Source: Hymenobacter sp. YIM 151500-1
Lineage (GTDB): Bacteria; Bacteroidota; Bacteroidia; Cytophagales; Hymenobacteraceae
Reading direction: 5' to 3'
DNA: 64,000 nucleotides
Assembly: GCF_025979885.1 (NCBI RefSeq)
Contig: NZ_CP110139.1
Location: forward strand, 372,001-436,000
In this document: piece after piece, positions 60,949-64,000 of the stretch
Layout: each line of letters starts with the position of its first letter
Position numbering within the stretch: position 1 is the stretch's first letter
The notes under the pieces: model-generated
Database searches by the model: none
Told to the model about the DNA's origin: nothing
What the model saw: the letters and a program-made list of their open reading frames with translations, nothing else
Position numbers and translations under genes: made by a program

Positions 60949-61419
60949 ATGACCACACCACCCCCCGCTATTCCCGCCGCTGCCGACGACGATTCCCTGC
61001 CGGCCCGCATCCGCCGCAAGCTGGCCCGCCAGCACTTCATGCACCACATCGGCGCCGACCTCACCCGCATCGAGCCGGGCCGGGTGGAGGCCGAGCTGCC
61101 CTTGCGGCAGCAGCACCAGCAGCACGCCGGCTTTGCCCACGGCGGCCTGGTAGCCACCCTGGCCGACCTGGTAGCCGGCTTTGCCGCCGTAACGCTGGTG
61201 CCCGAGGGCACGGGGGTGGTGACGGTGGAGCTGAAAATCAGCTACCTGCACCCCGGCGTGGGGCAGCAGCTGCGGGCCGTGGGGTGGGTGCTAAAAGCCG
61301 GCCGGCGCTTGCACTTTTGCGAGGCCGAGGTGTGGTGCGACGCCCTGCTGATTGCCAAAGCCACCGCCACCATGGCGGTAGTGGAACCCTCGGCACCGGC
61401 CGATGCAGCCCAGGGCTAG
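60949..61419 (+). CDS. PaaI-family hotdog thioesterase
   Basis: A 156-residue protein started at the ATG at 60949. The hotdog core has QQHAGFAHGGLVATLADLVAGFAAV, with HGG and the aspartate (LADLVAG) of the PaaI active site, and VTVELKISYLHPG. It hydrolyses acyl-CoA thioesters; the physiological substrate is not known. The longer frame starting at 60805 was rejected: it is not conserved and the promoter lies within it. A sensor kinase gene follows on the same strand about 107 bp away. Confidence 0.88.
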   Translation: MTTPPPAIPAAADDDSLPARIRRKLARQHFMHHIGADLTRIEPGRVEAELPLRQQHQQHAGFAHGGLVATLADLVAGFAAVTLVPEGTGVVTVELKISYLHPGVGQQLRAVGWVLKAGRRLHFCEAEVWCDALLIAKATATMAVVEPSAPADAAQG

Positions 61420-61525
61420 CGGGCTTAGGTGTTGGCATCTTTTCGGTTTGACCAAGGCTGCTTTTTAGGATTTAAGTGGCATCTTGGCAGGCGAAGCAGC
61501 ACGCAGTTGCTGGCTTTGCTTGCCT

Positions 61526-63760
61526 ATGAAATGGATCCTGACCCTGCTGCTGCTCTTGACTGGTGGGCCGCTGCTAGGCCAGCATCGGTACTGGAGCGCC
61601 AACGTGGACTCGCTACAGCGGGTGCTGCACCAGCAGTCAGCTGATACGGCGCGCCTGCGGACGCTCGTGCACCTGCTGGACCTGGTGGAGCTAACCGAGG
61701 TCCGCGGCCGGCACCAGGTTCTGCCGCTGCTTGACGAGTTGCTGCGCCTCAACCAGCGCACTCCTACGCTGGATGCGGCAGGTTACCAGGCGCTGCGCCA
61801 GGGTGTAGCCTTGTGGGTGCAGGGTGGCACCAGCCTGCCCGCCGCCATGCAGACCCTGCACGAGGCCGTCCGCCTGTTCGACCAGGCCGGCCGCCCGGTG
61901 CCCCAGCTGCTCGTCGACCTGGCGCCCCTCTACAACCAGCTTCGCCAGACCGACGAGCGGCTGGCTTACTTTCAGCGCCAGCTGACGCAGTACCGCCTGC
62001 GCGGGGCTACTGAAAACGCGGCAGCCTGCTACCTGGTGCTGGGCGGCTCCTACCGGCACCGCGGCCACTACGACCGGGCCATCAGCTGCTACCTGCGGGC
62101 CGCCGACCTGTTTCGGCCGTTTCATCCGCGCCTCTACACCAGCGAGTTGATGGTGGCCGGCACCACCTACGCCGAGTGGGGCAACGCCCGCAAGGCCCTG
62201 CACTACCTGGAGCAGGCCCTGAAGCTGAACGACCAGTTTCGGATTCACGGCTTGCAGCGCTTCTTCACGTTTCAGGCGGTGGCCAAGGTGTACTTGCAGC
62301 AGCACAACGTTCCGGCGGCCCTGCGCTACGCCGAGCAGGCCCTGCAAACCGCCCGCCACGACTCCCTCGACCGGGCTCAGTTTACGGCCTACGCCCTGGT
62401 GCTGAAAAGCCTGATTCTGCTGCAAGCCGGCCAGGCTGAGCAAGTGCGCCCCCTGCTCACGCGGGCCCAGCAGCTGGCCGATTCCCTGCACCTGTCCATT
62501 ACGGCCCGCCCCGGCGAGTTTGCCCTGGATATGGCCTGGGCCCGCTACCACGCCAGCCGCCACCGCTACGCCCAGGCCGAAGCGCACTGGTGCCGGGCCT
62601 ACAACGCGGCCACCGCAGCCCGCCTGCAGATGGTGCGGCCCAAGTACCTGAAGGAGCTGATTCGCTTCTACGACGCCCAGGGCCAGGCTGAGCAGGCCCG
62701 CCGCTACGCCCGCATCTACCTCGACCTGGCCGACACGCTGGCCGCCAGCCAGGGCAGCAACCTGCTGGCCCAGTACGAAAGTGAGCGGGTAGAGCAGGCC
62801 CAGAACAACCAGATTGCCCGCCTGCACCAGGCCCAGGAGGTGCAGGCCCTGCGCCTGCGCCAGCGCAACCAGCTGCTGGGCCTGGCTTTGGCGGCTATTG
62901 TGCTAGTATCGGGGTTGGGCGGGCTTATCTTCTACCAGCTCCAAATCAACCGCCGCACCCTCGCCCAGCTCCGCCAAACCCAGAACCAGCTGGTGCAGTC
63001 GGAGAAATGGGCGTTTGTGGGTGAAGTGTCGGCGGGTATTGCGCACGAGCTGCAAAACCCGCTCAACTTCATGAAGAAGTTTGCCGAGGTCAGCACCACG
63101 ATGGTGGACGGGATGCACCCTAGCTCAGGAGAAGCGCAAGCGCCCGGACTGGGACAGGAAATCTTGCAGGGACTGCGCCAGAACCTTCAGGAAATTAGCC
63201 AGCACGGTATTCGGGCCTCGGCCATCATTCGCAACATGCTGGAGCACTCTCGCGCCGGCGCCGGCCAGCGCCTGCCCACCGACCTGAATGCCCTGGCCGC
63301 CGAGCACGTGCACCTGGCCCGGCAGAGCTGGGAGCTGCAGCCCGGCGCCTGCCTGGGCGTGGAGGTACGCACCGACCTGGCCCCAAACCTGCCCTGGGTG
63401 CCCGCCGTAGCCCCCGACCTGGGCCGGGTGCTGCTCAACCTGCTGGGCAACGCCTTCTACGCCGTGTGCCAGCGCCAGCAAACCGCCGCCGAGCCCGGCT
63501 ACGTGCCCCGCGTGGAGCTGAGCACCCGCGCCCTGCCCGGTGCCGTAGAAGTGCGCGTGCGTGACAATGGCGTCGGTATGCCGCCCGAAGTACGCGAACG
63601 GGTGTTTCAGCCCTTTTTCACCACCAAGCCCCTGGGCGAAGGCACCGGCCTGGGCCTCTCCCTCAGCTACGACATCATCACTAAAGGCCACGGCGGCACC
63701 CTCACCGTCGAAACCGAGGAAGGAGCTGGCACCGAGTTTATCGTAACGTTGCCGGGATAA
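61526..63760 (+). CDS. TPR-containing sensor histidine kinase
   Basis: A 744-residue membrane kinase. The signal peptide (1-18, LLLLLTGGPLLG) is followed by a periplasmic tetratricopeptide-like helical repeat region (about 60-430), one transmembrane helix (about 449-472, LALAAIVLVSGLGGLIFY) and a dimerisation/phospho-acceptor region VSAGIAHELQNPLNF with H507. The ATPase domain has the N-box LLNLLGNAFYAV, G1 RDNGVGMPPE, F FFTTKPLGEG and G2 GTGLGLSLSY. Such TPR kinases sense periplasmic or peptide signals in Bacteroidota; the cognate regulator is presumably past the window's end. Confidence 0.88.
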   Translation: MKWILTLLLLLTGGPLLGQHRYWSANVDSLQRVLHQQSADTARLRTLVHLLDLVELTEVRGRHQVLPLLDELLRLNQRTPTLDAAGYQALRQGVALWVQGGTSLPAAMQTLHEAVRLFDQAGRPVPQLLVDLAPLYNQLRQTDERLAYFQRQLTQYRLRGATENAAACYLVLGGSYRHRGHYDRAISCYLRAADLFRPFHPRLYTSELMVAGTTYAEWGNARKALHYLEQALKLNDQFRIHGLQRFFTFQAVAKVYLQQHNVPAALRYAEQALQTARHDSLDRAQFTAYALVLKSLILLQAGQAEQVRPLLTRAQQLADSLHLSITARPGEFALDMAWARYHASRHRYAQAEAHWCRAYNAATAARLQMVRPKYLKELIRFYDAQGQAEQARRYARIYLDLADTLAASQGSNLLAQYESERVEQAQNNQIARLHQAQEVQALRLRQRNQLLGLALAAIVLVSGLGGLIFYQLQINRRTLAQLRQTQNQLVQSEKWAFVGEVSAGIAHELQNPLNFMKKFAEVSTTMVDGMHPSSGEAQAPGLGQEILQGLRQNLQEISQHGIRASAIIRNMLEHSRAGAGQRLPTDLNALAAEHVHLARQSWELQPGACLGVEVRTDLAPNLPWVPAVAPDLGRVLLNLLGNAFYAVCQRQQTAAEPGYVPRVELSTRALPGAVEVRVRDNGVGMPPEVRERVFQPFFTTKPLGEGTGLGLSLSYDIITKGHGGTLTVETEEGAGTEFIVTLPG

Positions 63761-64000
63761 GATGAGTGAATGAGTGAATGAGTGAATGAGTGAATGAGTG
63801 AATGAGTGAACGTAGCGGAACGTAGCGGAACGTCATGCTGAGCGCAGCCGAAGCATCTCTACAGAGGGCTAATTCCAATCGTGCACACGGCTTCCGCTGC
63901 ATAACCCAGGGGTTAACCCCTGGGCTACGGAGGGCCCACCGAAGCGGCAGAGATGCTTCGGCAAGCTCAGCATGACGTTCTGTTACATTCACTCATTTAC
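63761..64000. repeat. 'gagtgaat' tandem words and GTCATGCTGAGC-family palindrome
   Basis: Eight tandem repeats of GAGTGAAT (63764-63812) and 'gtagcggaac' twice (63813-63832) precede an inverted repeat (about 63832-63862 and 63945-63976, GTCATGCTGAGCGCAGCCGA arms). The final bases (63986-64000) return to 'attcactcat', the complement of the first word, so a nested structure like that at 6984-7256 may continue past the edge. It begins at the stop codon of the kinase gene. Confidence 0.8.

Noticed and set aside
63764..63812. Tandem GAGTGAAT as a possible phase-variable tract
   Set aside because: It lies after the stop codon of the kinase gene and outside any promoter seen, so it cannot change a reading frame; it fits the word-repeat palindromes.

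Overview
The window reads as a chromosomal segment of a high-GC member of the Bacteroidota, most likely a Hymenobacter-like Cytophagales bacterium. The grounds are a TonB-dependent receptor with a carboxypeptidase-regulatory-like N-terminus, a type IX secretion plug-domain protein, DUF3276, DUF3667 and DUF3822 family proteins, a bacterial deoxyhypusine-synthase homologue, the futalosine-independent menaquinone genes, and several matches to the Bacteroidota promoter form TTTG-N19-21-TAnnTTTG. This is inferred from protein families and motifs; no database search was run. No rRNA, tRNA or CRISPR array was seen.

Layout. 1-6.1 kb is a minus-strand block: a partial PQQ-type sugar dehydrogenase, then an apparent operon of a secreted S33-like hydrolase, a LytS-type histidine kinase and a LytTR response regulator, then two membrane-protein genes including an ABA4-like one. 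6.2-16 kb holds a barrel-like protein, a secreted M49 dipeptidyl peptidase III, a decayed RAYT transposase between long inverted repeats, menE, an Omp85 protein and a secreted GH13 enzyme. 16-21.7 kb carries a UPF0175/DUF3368 toxin-antitoxin pair and the menaquinone genes menI-menF-menD-menB. 21.8-30 kb has a histidine phosphatase, the E2 of pyruvate dehydrogenase with two lipoyl domains, a TonB receptor, hslV, the deoxyhypusine-synthase homologue and a second toxin-antitoxin pair. 30-48 kb holds DUF3667, two SDR enzymes, an AraC-type regulator, a 2H phosphoesterase, an amidase, two Uma2 proteins, an ABC-F ATPase, an AT-rich lipoprotein island, the T9SS plug protein, an M48 protease and ychF. 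48-64 kb holds DUF3276, DUF58, alkA-like, phosphoesterases, an antiporter, threonine aldolase, a 56-residue basic protein, Nudix enzymes, coaD, DUF3822, a thioesterase and a TPR sensor kinase.

Two things stand out. First, three arrays of 21-22 bp phased direct repeats lie upstream of minus-strand genes, all in the same orientation relative to the gene: one before the hydrolase-kinase-regulator operon itself, one before the ABA4-like gene, and one with ten units before the Omp85 gene. The spacing is what LytTR regulators use, so these look like operators of the LytTR protein encoded at 1.3-2.1 kb, defining a small local regulon. Second, nearly every gap between co-directional or convergent genes holds a long inverted repeat whose arms are built of short repeated words. 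There are several unrelated word families, sometimes nested in layers, often starting at a stop codon. One palindromic element lies inside menD and is read in frame, adding about 60 residues to the enzyme.
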